Below, one piece after another: positions 25,104 to 33,522 of a stretch of 64,000 nt of DNA; the stretch's first letter is position 1; every line of letters starts with the position of its first letter. The stretch is taken from NCBI GenBank assembly GCA_017517815.1, contig JAFWYA010000076.1, forward strand, positions 102,810 to 166,809. Direction: 5' to 3'. A program made the position numbers and the translations under genes. Origin of the DNA: Clostridia bacterium. GTDB taxonomy: Bacteria > Bacillota_A > Clostridia > Christensenellales > Aristaeellaceae. Under the pieces are notes generated by a model. That model made no database searches. It had not been told where the DNA came from and saw nothing but the letters and a program-made list of their open reading frames with translations.

Positions 25104-26720
25104 TCACTCGTATACCGTCCTGATGGCCGTCTCGGCCAGCTCGAGGCCGGGGTTGTTTTCCTCGGCGAGGCGGATGGACCAGTCGTTTTCGAAGAGGAGC
25201 ACTTCGCGGTCCTCGCTGTCAAAGCCGCGGCCGGAGGTGGAGGTGAGCTTGAGGTCCTCCACGGGCTTGGGCGACTTGGTCACCCAGCGCACAAAGCGGA
25301 AGGGCAGGCGGTCCATGAGCATGTTGACGCCGTATTCGGTCTTGAGGCGGTGCTCCAGCACTTCAAACTGAAGTACGCCGACCACGCCCACGATGAATTC
25401 CTCGCGGCCGGTCTCGGTGCGGCGGAAGGTCTGGATGGCGCCTTCCTCAGCCAGCTGCAGAATGCCCTTCAAAAACTGCTTGCGCTTCATGCTGTCCTCG
25501 GGGCGCACACGGGCGAAGTGCTCGGGCGCGAAAACGGGGATGGAGGAGAAGCGCAGCTTGGGGCCGGCGGACAGAGCGTCGCCCAGATGGAAGCAGCCGG
25601 GGTCGAACAGGCCGATGATATCGCCGGCATAGGCGGTTTCGACGGCCTCGCGCTCATCAGCCATGAACTGCTGGGGCTGCTTCAATTGAATCTGCTTGTC
25701 GGTGCCGGAATGGTACACCGTCATGCCCTTGGTAAACTCGCCGCTGACGATGCGCACAAAGGCCAGACGGTCGCGGTGAGCGGGGTTCATATTGGCCTGG
25801 ATTTTGAAGATGAAGCCGCTGAAATAGGGGTCGGTGGGCTTGATCTCGCCGATGTCGGCCTTGCGGGAAAGCGGAGGAGGCGTGATGGAAAGGAAGGCCT
25901 CCAGGAAGGGCTCCACGCCAAAGTTGGTGACGGCGGAGCCGAAGAACAGGGGAGTCAGCTTGCCGGTGAGCACGGCCTCCTTGTCAAAGGGGTCGCCCGC
26001 TTCGTCCAAAAGCTCGATCTCGTCGTTGAGACGGTCGATGTAGTGCTGCTCCAGCACGCCTTTGGCCTCGGGGGAGTTGGGATCGATGACGAGCGTGTCG
26101 GCCTTGCTCATGCCGTGGTTGCCGCCGGAATACAGCAGCACCTTGCCGATGTCGCGCTGGTATACGCCCTGAAAATCACCGTCGACGCCGATGGGCCAGT
26201 TCATGGGGCAGGAGCGGATGCCCAGCACGTTTTCCAGCTCTTCCATCAGTTCAAAGGGGTCCTTGGCGGCGCGGTCCATCTTGTTAACGAACGTGAAGAT
26301 GGGAATGTTGCGCATGCGGCAGACTTTGAACAGCTTGATGGTCTGGGCCTCAACGCCCTTGGCGGCGTCGATGAGCATGACGGCCGCGTCGGCCGCGACC
26401 AGCACGCGGTAGGTATCCTCGCTGAAGTCCTGATGGCCGGGGGTGTCCAGAATGTTGATGCGGCAGCCGTCGTATTCAAACTGCATGGCAGAGGACGTAA
26501 CGGAAATGCCGCGCTGCTTTTCAATCTCCATCCAGTCGGAGGTGGCGTGGCGCTCGGCCTTTCTGGCCTTGACGCTGCCGGCCTGGCGGATGGCGCCGCC
26601 GTAGAGCAGCAGTTTTTCAGTCATGGTGGTTTTGCCGGCGTCAGGGTGGCTGATGATGGCAAAGGTGCGGCGCTTCTCGATCTGCTCAAGCTGCGCTGCG
26701 TTCAAAGTGGCTTCGCTCAT
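25104..26720 (-). CDS. prfC: Peptide chain release factor 3
   Basis: 538 residues. A GTPase that removes RF1/RF2 from the ribosome after termination. G motifs: SHPDAGKTTMTEKLL (G1), GISVTSSA (G2), DTPGHQDFSEDTYR (G3), NKMDRAAKDP (G4). Domains II and III follow, with FSSIPVFAPEHFARVRPEDSMKRKQFLKG typical of RF3. Length matches the family. It has its own sigma-A promoter (26776-26805) and precedes typA on the same strand, separated by a repeat element. Confidence 0.96.
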   Translation of the reverse strand: MSEATLNAAQLEQIEKRRTFAIISHPDAGKTTMTEKLLLYGGAIRQAGSVKARKAERHATSDWMEIEKQRGISVTSSAMQFEYDGCRINILDTPGHQDFSEDTYRVLVAADAAVMLIDAAKGVEAQTIKLFKVCRMRNIPIFTFVNKMDRAAKDPFELMEELENVLGIRSCPMNWPIGVDGDFQGVYQRDIGKVLLYSGGNHGMSKADTLVIDPNSPEAKGVLEQHYIDRLNDEIELLDEAGDPFDKEAVLTGKLTPLFFGSAVTNFGVEPFLEAFLSITPPPLSRKADIGEIKPTDPYFSGFIFKIQANMNPAHRDRLAFVRIVSGEFTKGMTVYHSGTDKQIQLKQPQQFMADEREAVETAYAGDIIGLFDPGCFHLGDALSAGPKLRFSSIPVFAPEHFARVRPEDSMKRKQFLKGILQLAEEGAIQTFRRTETGREEFIVGVVGVLQFEVLEHRLKTEYGVNMLMDRLPFRFVRWVTKSPKPVEDLKLTSTSGRGFDSEDREVLLFENDWSIRLAEENNPGLELAETAIRTVYE

Positions 26721-26775
26721 GGGGATTGCTTCCTCGCTTCCTCAAAATCCGAAATAACACATAGTACAACAGCCT

Positions 26776-26805
26776 ATTTTACTACGAGCACAAAAGCGCT
26801 GTCAA
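26776..26805 (-). promoter_or_regulatory. prfC promoter
   Basis: On the minus strand TTGACA (26805-26800), 18-bp spacer, TAAAAT (26781-26776), about 55 bp upstream of the prfC ATG. Confidence 0.75.
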
Positions 26806-26833
26806 GGCAGACATTATCAAATGTATTGAGGGT

Positions 26834-26862
26834 TTGCCTGACGGCATAAAAAATGCTATACT
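26834..26862 (+). promoter_or_regulatory. Promoter of the GtrII-like gene
   Basis: TTGCCT (26834-26839), 17-bp spacer, TATACT (26857-26862), divergent from the prfC promoter. Confidence 0.65.
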
Positions 26863-26903
26863 GTTCGTGTATTCATTGCTGTAACGCGGAGGATGATCAA
26901 CAA

Positions 26904-28436
26904 ATGGAATGGAAGAAATACCTGCGCAGACCGGAGGGTGCAGCTGCGGCGTCGGCTTTTCTGTGCGGATTGCTGGTGCACTGCTTCGGGCTGGTGAATA
27001 TGCTGCATAACTACGACAGCATCATCGTTAATCCACAGGGATATGGCGTGGGCGTTGCCTCGGGTCGGTGGTTTCTGACTGTGCTTGGAGACCTGGTGCA
27101 GCGGGTGACAGGCAACTATAATCTGTCGTGGTTCAACGGTGTGGTATTCATTGCACTTGTGTCGCTCAGCGCCGCGGTGCTGGTGGGAACACTGGGCGTT
27201 CCTGTCGGAAAAATGACCGGTGCGCTGATCGGAATGATACTGGTTTCCTTTCCGACATCAACATCTGTGTTGTTTTTCCCCTACGCTGCGGGCTATCATG
27301 GAGTAGCGTTGTTGCTGTCGATTACAGCGGCATGGGCGCTGCTGCACGGCGGTAAAACAGGTTTTGTTGGCTCCATCTTTTGCATTGCCATGTCCATGGG
27401 CATTTATCAGGCCTATCTACCAGTCACGGTGAGCATTGTGGTGCTGGCGCTGCTGATACAGACGCTGAGGGAGAATGTGACCTTCCGGCAAATTTTCTGC
27501 AAGGGGCTGTACTGCTGCCTGAACATTGCTTTGGGTGTGGGACTGTACTTTGCTGCTGTTGAACTTTCCCTAAGTTTTTATCGGGTGGAGCTTCATTCTT
27601 ATCAGGGCATCGATACCATGGGCCAGATCAGCATTGCCGAACTGCCGGGCCTGATTGTTGCGGCGGTCAAGGGTTTCTGCCTGCTTCCGCTGAGAGATTA
27701 TTGTCAGCTGGCATCACTGCCGGTTCTCAAAGCCGGTTATCTGCTGGCTGGCATAGTCAGCATTGCACTGATCTGCACAACGCTGATCAGCAGGCGGAAG
27801 AAATTGCCGGTCATTATTATGACGGGACTGTTATGCGCGATTTTTCCACTGGCTGTCAATCTGATCGTGGTCATGTGTCCCAACAGCCATATCTATACGC
27901 TGATGGTATATCCCTTTGCAGTCGCACTGTGTATGCCTCTTGCGCTGTATGAAGCACAGCCTGAAATGAACAAATGGAAGCCTGCCGCACGAAAGACAAC
28001 GACCGCAATTCTGCTGGCTGTGATCATGGGGAATGCCTATGTGGCCAACGTCAACTACACCGGATTGTACTATGCCAACCGTCAGACGGAAAACTATCTT
28101 AACGCGATGGTGGCGCAGGTGCGCATGACAGAAGGCTACGACAGCGAAAAGGAATGGGCGTTCGTGGGCGACAATGTGCGCGACCCGGCGCTTTCCAACG
28201 GCTGGAACAACGCCATCCGCATCGGCGGCAACACCACGGCTGGCGGCCTGATCAACGCTTATTCCCGTGAAGCATGGATCGAATTCTTCCTCGGCTGCCG
28301 CTTCCCCATGGCATGGCCGGAAACGGTGGAGGTGCTCAAAACCAATGAAGAAGTGCTGCAGATGCCCTGCTGGCCCGCACAGGGGTCGATCAAGGTGATC
28401 GGCGATCAGGTGGTCATCAAGCTGGAACAGCCCTGA
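26904..28436 (+). CDS. GtrII-like membrane glucosyltransferase
   Basis: 510 residues with about ten to eleven membrane segments from residue 17 to 380 and an extracytoplasmic C-terminal part. The N-terminal loop NMLHNYDSIIVNPQGYGVGVASGRWFL is the signature region of the GtrII family, which moves a glucosyl group from a polyprenyl-phosphate carrier to surface polysaccharide. The ATG at 26904 follows GCGGAGG; an upstream in-frame start lies within the promoter. Base composition is visibly more AT-rich than its neighbours over 26900-28130, returning to the local GC-rich style near 28140, which suggests acquisition or a mosaic. GtrA- and GtrB-like partners are encoded at 32803 and 62835. Confidence 0.8.
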   Translation: MEWKKYLRRPEGAAAASAFLCGLLVHCFGLVNMLHNYDSIIVNPQGYGVGVASGRWFLTVLGDLVQRVTGNYNLSWFNGVVFIALVSLSAAVLVGTLGVPVGKMTGALIGMILVSFPTSTSVLFFPYAAGYHGVALLLSITAAWALLHGGKTGFVGSIFCIAMSMGIYQAYLPVTVSIVVLALLIQTLRENVTFRQIFCKGLYCCLNIALGVGLYFAAVELSLSFYRVELHSYQGIDTMGQISIAELPGLIVAAVKGFCLLPLRDYCQLASLPVLKAGYLLAGIVSIALICTTLISRRKKLPVIIMTGLLCAIFPLAVNLIVVMCPNSHIYTLMVYPFAVALCMPLALYEAQPEMNKWKPAARKTTTAILLAVIMGNAYVANVNYTGLYYANRQTENYLNAMVAQVRMTEGYDSEKEWAFVGDNVRDPALSNGWNNAIRIGGNTTAGGLINAYSREAWIEFFLGCRFPMAWPETVEVLKTNEEVLQMPCWPAQGSIKVIGDQVVIKLEQP

Positions 28437-28456
28437 CGGCTGTCGCCGGACACAAC

Positions 28457-28495
28457 AAAAACCCGGAGCAGAACGAAAATCTGCTCCAGGTTTTT
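28457..28495. terminator. Bidirectional intrinsic terminator
   Basis: AAAAACC-CGGAGCAGA pairs with TCTGCTCC-AGGTTTTT around a short A-rich loop, between the convergent GtrII-like and GNAT genes. Confidence 0.85.
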
Positions 28496-28506
28496 GTGTG
28501 GAACTT

Positions 28507-29013
28507 TTACAAACTCAGCCGGTAATACCGCCTCATCCGGCCGTCATAGGCGGGCTGTACCAGAATGCACTCGTATCCGGCGCGCTCAAAATTGCGCCAG
28601 GAAGAGCCGTTTTCGGGGTCGACGGTGGCGTAGATGGCGTGGCCGCCTTCTGCACGCACCATGTCGGTGAACAGCTGCAGAAATTGGGTGTGTATACCGA
28701 GGCCGCGGTAGTCCGGGCGTACCAGCACGTCGTGGAAGTCGTAGGTGCCTTCGGGCGGCAGGCCCAGCACACGCGCGTAGCTGTGTTCGCCGCGCCGGAC
28801 GCCGGCGGTGATGGCTGCATAACCGGCCAGACGGTCGCCGTCAAAGTAGCCGATGGCTTCATCGCCCTGCAGCCAGAAATCAAATTCCCATTCCTCAGAG
28901 GGGAAAAACCAGCGCGGGTCGGGCAGCGCGGCCAATACTTCGTCCTGCAGGCGCATCATCTGCGGTTTGTCGTCGAAGGTGAGCTTGCGGAGGGTGAGGT
29001 CGCTTAAGGTCAT
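28507..29013 (-). CDS. GNAT family N-acetyltransferase
   Basis: 168 residues, cytoplasmic. The GNAT fold is seen with [10 protein letters not shown] (strand beta4), [21 protein letters not shown] (acetyl-CoA pyrophosphate loop, R-x-x-G-x-G/I variant) and [15 protein letters not shown] (C-terminal NxxxxxxY/F segment). The substrate cannot be told. The ATG at 29013 has AAGGAG upstream; the longer frame runs through the divergent promoter region. It stands alone, divergent from argG. Confidence 0.85.
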   Translation of the reverse strand: MTLSDLTLRKLTFDDKPQMMRLQDEVLAALPDPRWFFPSEEWEFDFWLQGDEAIGYFDGDRLAGYAAITAGVRRGEHSYARVLGLPPEGTYDFHDVLVRPDYRGLGIHTQFLQLFTDMVRAEGGHAIYATVDPENGSSWRNFERAGYECILVQPAYDGRMRRYYRLSL

Positions 29014-29152
29014 GCTTTCAGGCTCCTTTTCCGGATAGTGCAAAATGCCGTCTGCTATTATACGCCTGTTTGGGCAAAATGCAAACACCTGCCTGAAATG
29101 GTCGGCTTTTGTCCACCAAACCATATTGTTTGCAGAAAAACGTTTCCACCCC

Positions 29153-29191
29153 TTGACAAACACCCGAATATTATGCATAATGCATGCATAA
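29153..29191 (+). promoter_or_regulatory. argG promoter with palindromic (ArgR-like) operator
   Basis: TTGACA (29153-29158), 17-bp spacer, CATAAT (29176-29181). The -10 box is embedded in nested palindromes TTATGCATAA and ATGCATGCAT spanning 29171-29191. The TGCAT/ATGCA half-sites resemble ARG boxes, which would give arginine repression. The ArgR assignment is an inference. Confidence 0.65.
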
Positions 29192-29214
29192 ACATTCACA
29201 GGAGGCAATTACCC

Positions 29215-30444
29215 ATGGCATCCAAGAAGGAAATCAAGAAAGTTGTACTTGCTTACTCCGGCGGCCTGGATACGTCCATCATCATTCCGTGGCTGAAGGA
29301 AAACTATAATAACTGCGAAGTCATCGCCGTTTCCGGCGACGTGGGCCAGGGCACCGAACTGGACGGCCTGGAGGAGAAGGCTCTCAAGACCGGCGCCAGC
29401 AAGCTCTACATCGAAGACCTGAAGGAAGAGTTCATCACCGATTTTATCTACCCCACCATGCAGGCGGGCGCGGTGTATGAAGGCGAATATCTGCTGGGCA
29501 CCAGCTTTGCCCGTCCCATCATTGCCAAGCGCATCGTTGAAATTGCCAAGGCCGAAGGCGCCGACGCCATCTGCCACGGCTGCACCGGCAAGGGCAACGA
29601 CCAGGTTCGCTTCGAGCTGACCATCAAGGCCTTCGCGCCTGAAATGGCCATCATCGCTCCCTGGCGCGAGTGGGACATCAAGAGCCGCGACGAAGAGATC
29701 GACTACGCCGAGGCCCACAACATCCCCCTCAAAATCAACCGCGAGACCAACTATTCCAAGGACAAGAACCTGTGGCATCTCAGCCACGAGGGCCTCGACC
29801 TGGAAGATCCCGCCAACGAGCCGCAGTACAACAAGCCCGGCTTCCTGGAAATGGGCGTAAGCCCCGAGCAGGCTCCCGACAAGGCCACCTATGTGACCCT
29901 GCACTTTGAAAAGGGCGTGCCCACCATGGTGGACGGCAAGGAAATGAAGCCCGTTGAAATGATGGAATACCTCAACAAGGTCGGCGGCGAAAACGGCGTT
30001 GGCCTGTGCGACCTGGTGGAGAACCGTCTGGTGGGCATGAAGAGCCGCGGCGTGTACGAAACCCCCGGCGGCACCATCCTGTACCGTGCGCATCAGGTGC
30101 TGGAAACCATCTGCCTGGATCGCGACACCCAGCACTATAAGGAGCTGGTCGCCAACCGCTATGCCGAGCTGGTTTACTTCGGCCAGTGGTTCACCCCCCT
30201 GCGCGAGGCTCTGGCTGCCTTTGTCAGCGAAACTCAGAAGACCGTCACCGGCGATGTGAAGCTCAAGCTCTACAAGGGCAACATCATCAACGCCGGCGTC
30301 ACCTCTCCCTATTCCCTCTACAGCGAGGAGATCGCCACCTTCAACGAGGATCATGTCTATGATCAGAAGGATTCTGCCGGCTTCATCAACCTGTTCGGCC
30401 TGCCGATCTCTGCCCGCGCTACCCTTCTCAAGGGAAAGATCTAA
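29215..30444 (+). CDS. argG: Argininosuccinate synthase
   Basis: 409 residues. ATP-dependent joining of citrulline and aspartate in arginine synthesis. Motifs: [18 protein letters not shown] (ATP pyrophosphatase loop), [22 protein letters not shown] and [12 protein letters not shown]. Length is normal. The start at 29215 has AGGAGG 8 nt upstream. It is monocistronic; argH is not adjacent. Its own promoter carries a palindromic operator and an intrinsic terminator follows the stop. Codon use is strongly biased, suggesting high expression. Confidence 0.97.
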   Translation: MASKKEIKKVVLAYSGGLDTSIIIPWLKENYNNCEVIAVSGDVGQGTELDGLEEKALKTGASKLYIEDLKEEFITDFIYPTMQAGAVYEGEYLLGTSFARPIIAKRIVEIAKAEGADAICHGCTGKGNDQVRFELTIKAFAPEMAIIAPWREWDIKSRDEEIDYAEAHNIPLKINRETNYSKDKNLWHLSHEGLDLEDPANEPQYNKPGFLEMGVSPEQAPDKATYVTLHFEKGVPTMVDGKEMKPVEMMEYLNKVGGENGVGLCDLVENRLVGMKSRGVYETPGGTILYRAHQVLETICLDRDTQHYKELVANRYAELVYFGQWFTPLREALAAFVSETQKTVTGDVKLKLYKGNIINAGVTSPYSLYSEEIATFNEDHVYDQKDSAGFINLFGLPISARATLLKGKI

Positions 30445-30454
30445 ACAGCATTGC

Positions 30455-30485
30455 AAAGCCCGTCCGTTGAGGACGGGCTTTTTTT
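30455..30485 (+). terminator. argG terminator
   Basis: AAAGCCCGTCC-GTTGA-GGACGGGCTTT followed by a run of T. Confidence 0.93.
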
Positions 30486-30494
30486 ATGAAAAGA

Positions 30495-30527
30495 AAAGCC
30501 GCGGAAGCATAACGCTTCTGCGGCTTT
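30495..30527 (-). terminator. prs terminator
   Basis: On the minus strand AAAGCCGCAGAAGC pairs with GCTTCCGCGGCTTTT and leads into TTTTCTTTTC. There is one G/T mismatch in the stem. Confidence 0.85.
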
Positions 30528-30536
30528 GATATGCTT

Positions 30537-31754
30537 TTACACCAGACGGAAACCGTCCTGCGCCTGCATTTCCTGATAACGGCCGATCAGCTTCTTGATG
30601 CGGTCGTAGGGAGTGAGCAGCTTGCTGAGGCTGCGCTCATGGTTGAGGGTGGCAATGATGTACGCGGTGTACTTGGACATGTCAGCCTCGATGAACCAGG
30701 GAGCGGCCTGCAGTTCGGGCGTGCGGTAGGTGAGGTTGGTAGAGATAATGCGGTGGATGAGGCCCTCTTCATACGCCTGATGGAAAGCCTCCAGGCCGTT
30801 GGTGAACAGGCCGAAGGTGGCGGCGGCGAAGATGCGGTTGGCCTTGCGCTTCTTCAGCTGGCGGGCGAGGTCCAGAATGGAGTCGCCGGAGGAGAGGATG
30901 TCGTCGGAAACGAGGATATCCTTGCCCTCAACGCTGTCGCCCAGGTACTCGTGGGCGATGATGGGGTTGCGGCCGTTGACAAGGCGGGTATAGTCGCGGC
31001 GCTTGTAGAAGAAGCCCATGTCCAGACCCAGCACGGAGGAGTAGAAGATGTTGCGGTCCAGCGCGCCTTCGTCGGGGCTGACGATCATCATGTGCTCGCG
31101 GTCAAGATGCAGGTCCTTCTGCTCGCGGAACAGGGCCTTGAGGATCTGATAGCTGGGCATAACGCTTTCGAAGCTGCCGCGGGGGATGGCGTTTTGCACG
31201 CGGGGGTCGTGGGCGTCGAAGGTGATGATGTTCTGCACGCCCATGCCTTCCAGCTCCTGCAGCATCAGGGCGCAGTCCAGGCTTTCACGGCTGGAGCGGC
31301 GGTGCTGACGGCCTTCGTACATGTAGGGCATGATAACGTTGACGCGCTTGGCCTTGCCGCCGATGGCAGCAATGATGCGCTTGAGATCCTGATAATGGTC
31401 GTCGGGAGACATGGGCACCTGCATGCCGTACATCTTGTAGGTCACGTTGTAGGCGCCGGGATCGCACAGAATGTAGATGTCGTAGCCGCGCACAGAATCC
31501 TTGATGATGGCCTTGCCTTCACCCGTGCCAAAGCGCGGGCAGTGGGCCTCAATCAGGAAGTCCTTGCGGTTAGCGCCCATCTGCGTATACAGAGGGGTGT
31601 TGTCTTCCAGAGCGGCCTGCTGCTCATACCATTTCATCAGATATTCGTTGATCTTCTGGCCGGCTTCTTCGCAGCCGGGCATGGCGATGATACCGAGGGG
31701 GCCGAAGGGAACCGTCAGAAGGTCGTTGTTCCAGTTGCTAACAAAGTCCGTCAC
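30537..31754 (-). CDS. prs: Ribose-phosphate pyrophosphokinase (PRPP synthetase), long clostridial form
   Basis: 405 residues, larger than the usual ~315. Makes PRPP from ribose 5-phosphate and ATP for nucleotide, His and Trp synthesis. Signatures: MPYMYEGRQHRRSSRESL (ATP/Mg loop), FDAHDP, VSPDEGALDRN, the PRPP loop ILVSDDILSSGDSILDLA. The N-terminal ~70 residues and extra loops are characteristic of a longer lineage-specific form. GTG at 31754 is preferred to ATG at 31760: AAGGAG lies 7 nt from the GTG but only one base before the ATG. The difference is two residues. Confidence 0.92.
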   Translation of the reverse strand: MTDFVSNWNNDLLTVPFGPLGIIAMPGCEEAGQKINEYLMKWYEQQAALEDNTPLYTQMGANRKDFLIEAHCPRFGTGEGKAIIKDSVRGYDIYILCDPGAYNVTYKMYGMQVPMSPDDHYQDLKRIIAAIGGKAKRVNVIMPYMYEGRQHRRSSRESLDCALMLQELEGMGVQNIITFDAHDPRVQNAIPRGSFESVMPSYQILKALFREQKDLHLDREHMMIVSPDEGALDRNIFYSSVLGLDMGFFYKRRDYTRLVNGRNPIIAHEYLGDSVEGKDILVSDDILSSGDSILDLARQLKKRKANRIFAAATFGLFTNGLEAFHQAYEEGLIHRIISTNLTYRTPELQAAPWFIEADMSKYTAYIIATLNHERSLSKLLTPYDRIKKLIGRYQEMQAQDGFRLV

Positions 31755-31760
31755 AGTCAT

Positions 31761-31973
31761 TCTCCTTTTGCTGCTCGCGTGGGAAAGTCGATGTGAGAAT
31801 CACACATAGTATACAGCAAAAAAAGGCGTATGAAAAGATGTGCGCAGCAAAAAAGCAAACATTTTGTCGCTTTTTGTGAAAAGGTTCCATCTTGGAGGGG
31901 GCATTCTCATATAGGTTTGTGCATACGATTGCGCAAAAGAGCGTTTTTGATCTTCAAAAAGGGGGCGGATCAT
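31761..31973 (+). other. Gap between prs and the YlbJ-like gene
   Basis: 213 bp, AT-richer than the surroundings. It should hold the divergent promoters. A CATACGATT near 31922 loosely resembles a sporulation-sigma -10 element, but no matching -35 is seen at the right distance. No ORF is supported. Confidence 0.4.
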
Positions 31974-32816
31974 ATGCCGTTATGGCTGGCGGGGGCGTGC
32001 GTTGCGGTACTGCTTGTGTTTTCCACACAGGCTATGCAGGCGGCGCAGACGGCTTTGCATGTGTTCGTAGGCGGGGTGCTGCCGGCGCTGTTTCCCATGA
32101 CGGTACTCAGCAGACTGCTTCCGGTTCGCAAAAAAGACGAACGTTTTGCAAAAAATGATGCTCTATGTACGGCTTTGTTTGCATTTGCAGCAGGCTCACC
32201 GGCTGCTGCGCAGAGGGTGAGCACATCGCATACAGCGCAGGAATGGCTGTACGCCCTCACCGGGGTTATGAGCCCCATGTTTTTCACCGGCACGCTGGCA
32301 GGGTGGACGGGAAATGCAGATGCGGCGCGGCGGATGCTGGTGCTGCACTGGGCAGGTGCAGCGCTGACGGCACTGATCTGGAAATGCCTCATACCGCAGC
32401 AATCACTTCAGACGCAGCCCAGTGCTGACCAGCGCATTGCCCTGCCATCAGCCATCGGCGGCGCGGCACAGAGCATGCTTGGCATATGCGGCGCAATGAT
32501 GCTGTTTTCCGTGGCGGCAGGCGTGCTGCGCGCGGTGATGGAACGCCTGTTTCCGCTGTGGACAGCCCAAAACGCCGTGCTTTTGAGTGTGGCATGGGCT
32601 GTTCTGGAGATCGGCGGAGGTGCGCATGCGGTATTGCAGGCTTTTGCATCTCCGCCGTATGCGCTGCTCAGCGCCCTGTGCGCATTCGGGGGATTGAGCA
32701 TATGGATGCAGAATTTGCTGTTCTGCGCGCAAAGCATACGCCCCGCAAAGCTGCTTGGGATGCGCATGCTTCACGGGGCGTTGTGCTATGGGCTGGGTTT
32801 GCTTATTTTTCCTTGA
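31974..32816 (+). CDS. Small YlbJ/SpoVV-like membrane protein
   Basis: 280 residues with about six to seven membrane segments. The N-terminal part (VGGVLPALFPMTVLSRLL, then AFAAGSPAAAQRV and GVMSPMFFTGTLAGW) follows the pattern of YlbJ/SpoVV (nucleoside-recognition GATE) sporulation membrane proteins, with a GSP loop in place of the usual GYP/GxPxGA. At 280 residues it is clearly shorter than the ~400-residue family. The start at 31974 follows AGGGGG; the longer frame upstream lacks an RBS. Its end overlaps the convergent gtrA gene by 14 bp. A transport or sporulation role is inferred. Confidence 0.6.
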   Translation: MPLWLAGACVAVLLVFSTQAMQAAQTALHVFVGGVLPALFPMTVLSRLLPVRKKDERFAKNDALCTALFAFAAGSPAAAQRVSTSHTAQEWLYALTGVMSPMFFTGTLAGWTGNADAARRMLVLHWAGAALTALIWKCLIPQQSLQTQPSADQRIALPSAIGGAAQSMLGICGAMMLFSVAAGVLRAVMERLFPLWTAQNAVLLSVAWAVLEIGGGAHAVLQAFASPPYALLSALCAFGGLSIWMQNLLFCAQSIRPAKLLGMRMLHGALCYGLGLLIFP

Positions 32817-33294
32817 AGATCCAGAACTTGCTGATGACGTAGTTGAACACCATCACAAACACCAGCACAAAGATGCGGTTGACGATGTTGCTCACGCCGA
32901 TGAGTTTGAGCAGCAGCATCAGGCCCTGCTCAAACACCAGGAAGCTCACGATGCGGCCGCCGGCAAACTGCGCAAGCTCGGTCAGGACGGAAGCCTTGGT
33001 GCCGCCCTTCACCTGGAACACCATCACGCGGTTGATCCAGAAGGCAAACAGCACGGCGATGACCCAGCTGACGGTGTTGGCGATAGACACCTGCATGCCC
33101 GTGGCGCGGTTGATGGAGTCGATCACCCACAGGATCACGCTGCCCTCAAGCGGCTGGCGGTCGGCCAGCAAAAAGCACATGCCGTAGCTGACCACCATGC
33201 TCAAAACGGTCGTCAGGCCGCCTGCGATGAGGTAGCGCAGCAGCTCGTACTGCTTCTGATGTGTTTCAAGGTAATTTTTGATCTTCTGAATCAT
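32803..33294 (-). CDS. gtrA: GtrA family membrane protein
   Basis: 163 residues with four membrane segments (about 20-42, 72-94, 108-128, 135-155). The pattern LLRYLIAGGLTTVLSMVVSYGM at the start and VFNYVISKFWIFKE at the end is characteristic of GtrA, the putative flippase of polyprenyl-phosphate-linked sugars. GAGGAG lies upstream of the ATG. It is the last gene of a unit with a degenerate M20 protein, a large membrane protein and a 70-residue protein. Confidence 0.9.
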   Translation of the reverse strand: MIQKIKNYLETHQKQYELLRYLIAGGLTTVLSMVVSYGMCFLLADRQPLEGSVILWVIDSINRATGMQVSIANTVSWVIAVLFAFWINRVMVFQVKGGTKASVLTELAQFAGGRIVSFLVFEQGLMLLLKLIGVSNIVNRIFVLVFVMVFNYVISKFWIFKEK

Positions 33295-33309
33295 GAAAAA
33301 ATGCTCCTC

Positions 33310-33522
33310 TCAGTCTTCCCCGTGATCGCCCCGGGCATAGTCGCAGCCAAGCAGATCGGCCATGGGCAGGGTGACGGGCGTTTTTTTGCCGATGCGCAGG
33401 GTAACGGCAGCGTCGTCATAGGCAACGACCTCCACCGTCTTTTGCACCATTTGTCCTTCCAGCAGAAACACGGCGCGGATCTTGCGTCCATGCTCCAGCG
33501 CGTAGCGCAGAAACCTTGTCAT
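33310..33522 (-). CDS. Small conserved-looking protein of unknown function
   Basis: 70 residues, soluble, basic at the N-terminus and acidic at the C-terminus. A KIRAVFLLEGQMVQKTVEVVAYDD segment predicts an SH3-like or Hfq-like beta barrel (strand-turn-strand), but no family is recognised. Its ATG overlaps the stop of the large membrane-protein gene by 4 bp (ATGA) and the gtrA start is 15 bp further, so it is translated as part of that operon. This tight coupling is the main support that it is real. Confidence 0.7.
   Translation of the reverse strand: MTRFLRYALEHGRKIRAVFLLEGQMVQKTVEVVAYDDAAVTLRIGKKTPVTLPMADLLGCDYARGDHGED

Noticed and set aside
31900..31973. Sporulation sigma-E/K promoter before the YlbJ-like gene
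   Set aside because: Only a -10-like CATACGATT is seen; no fitting -35 at 13-15 bp.
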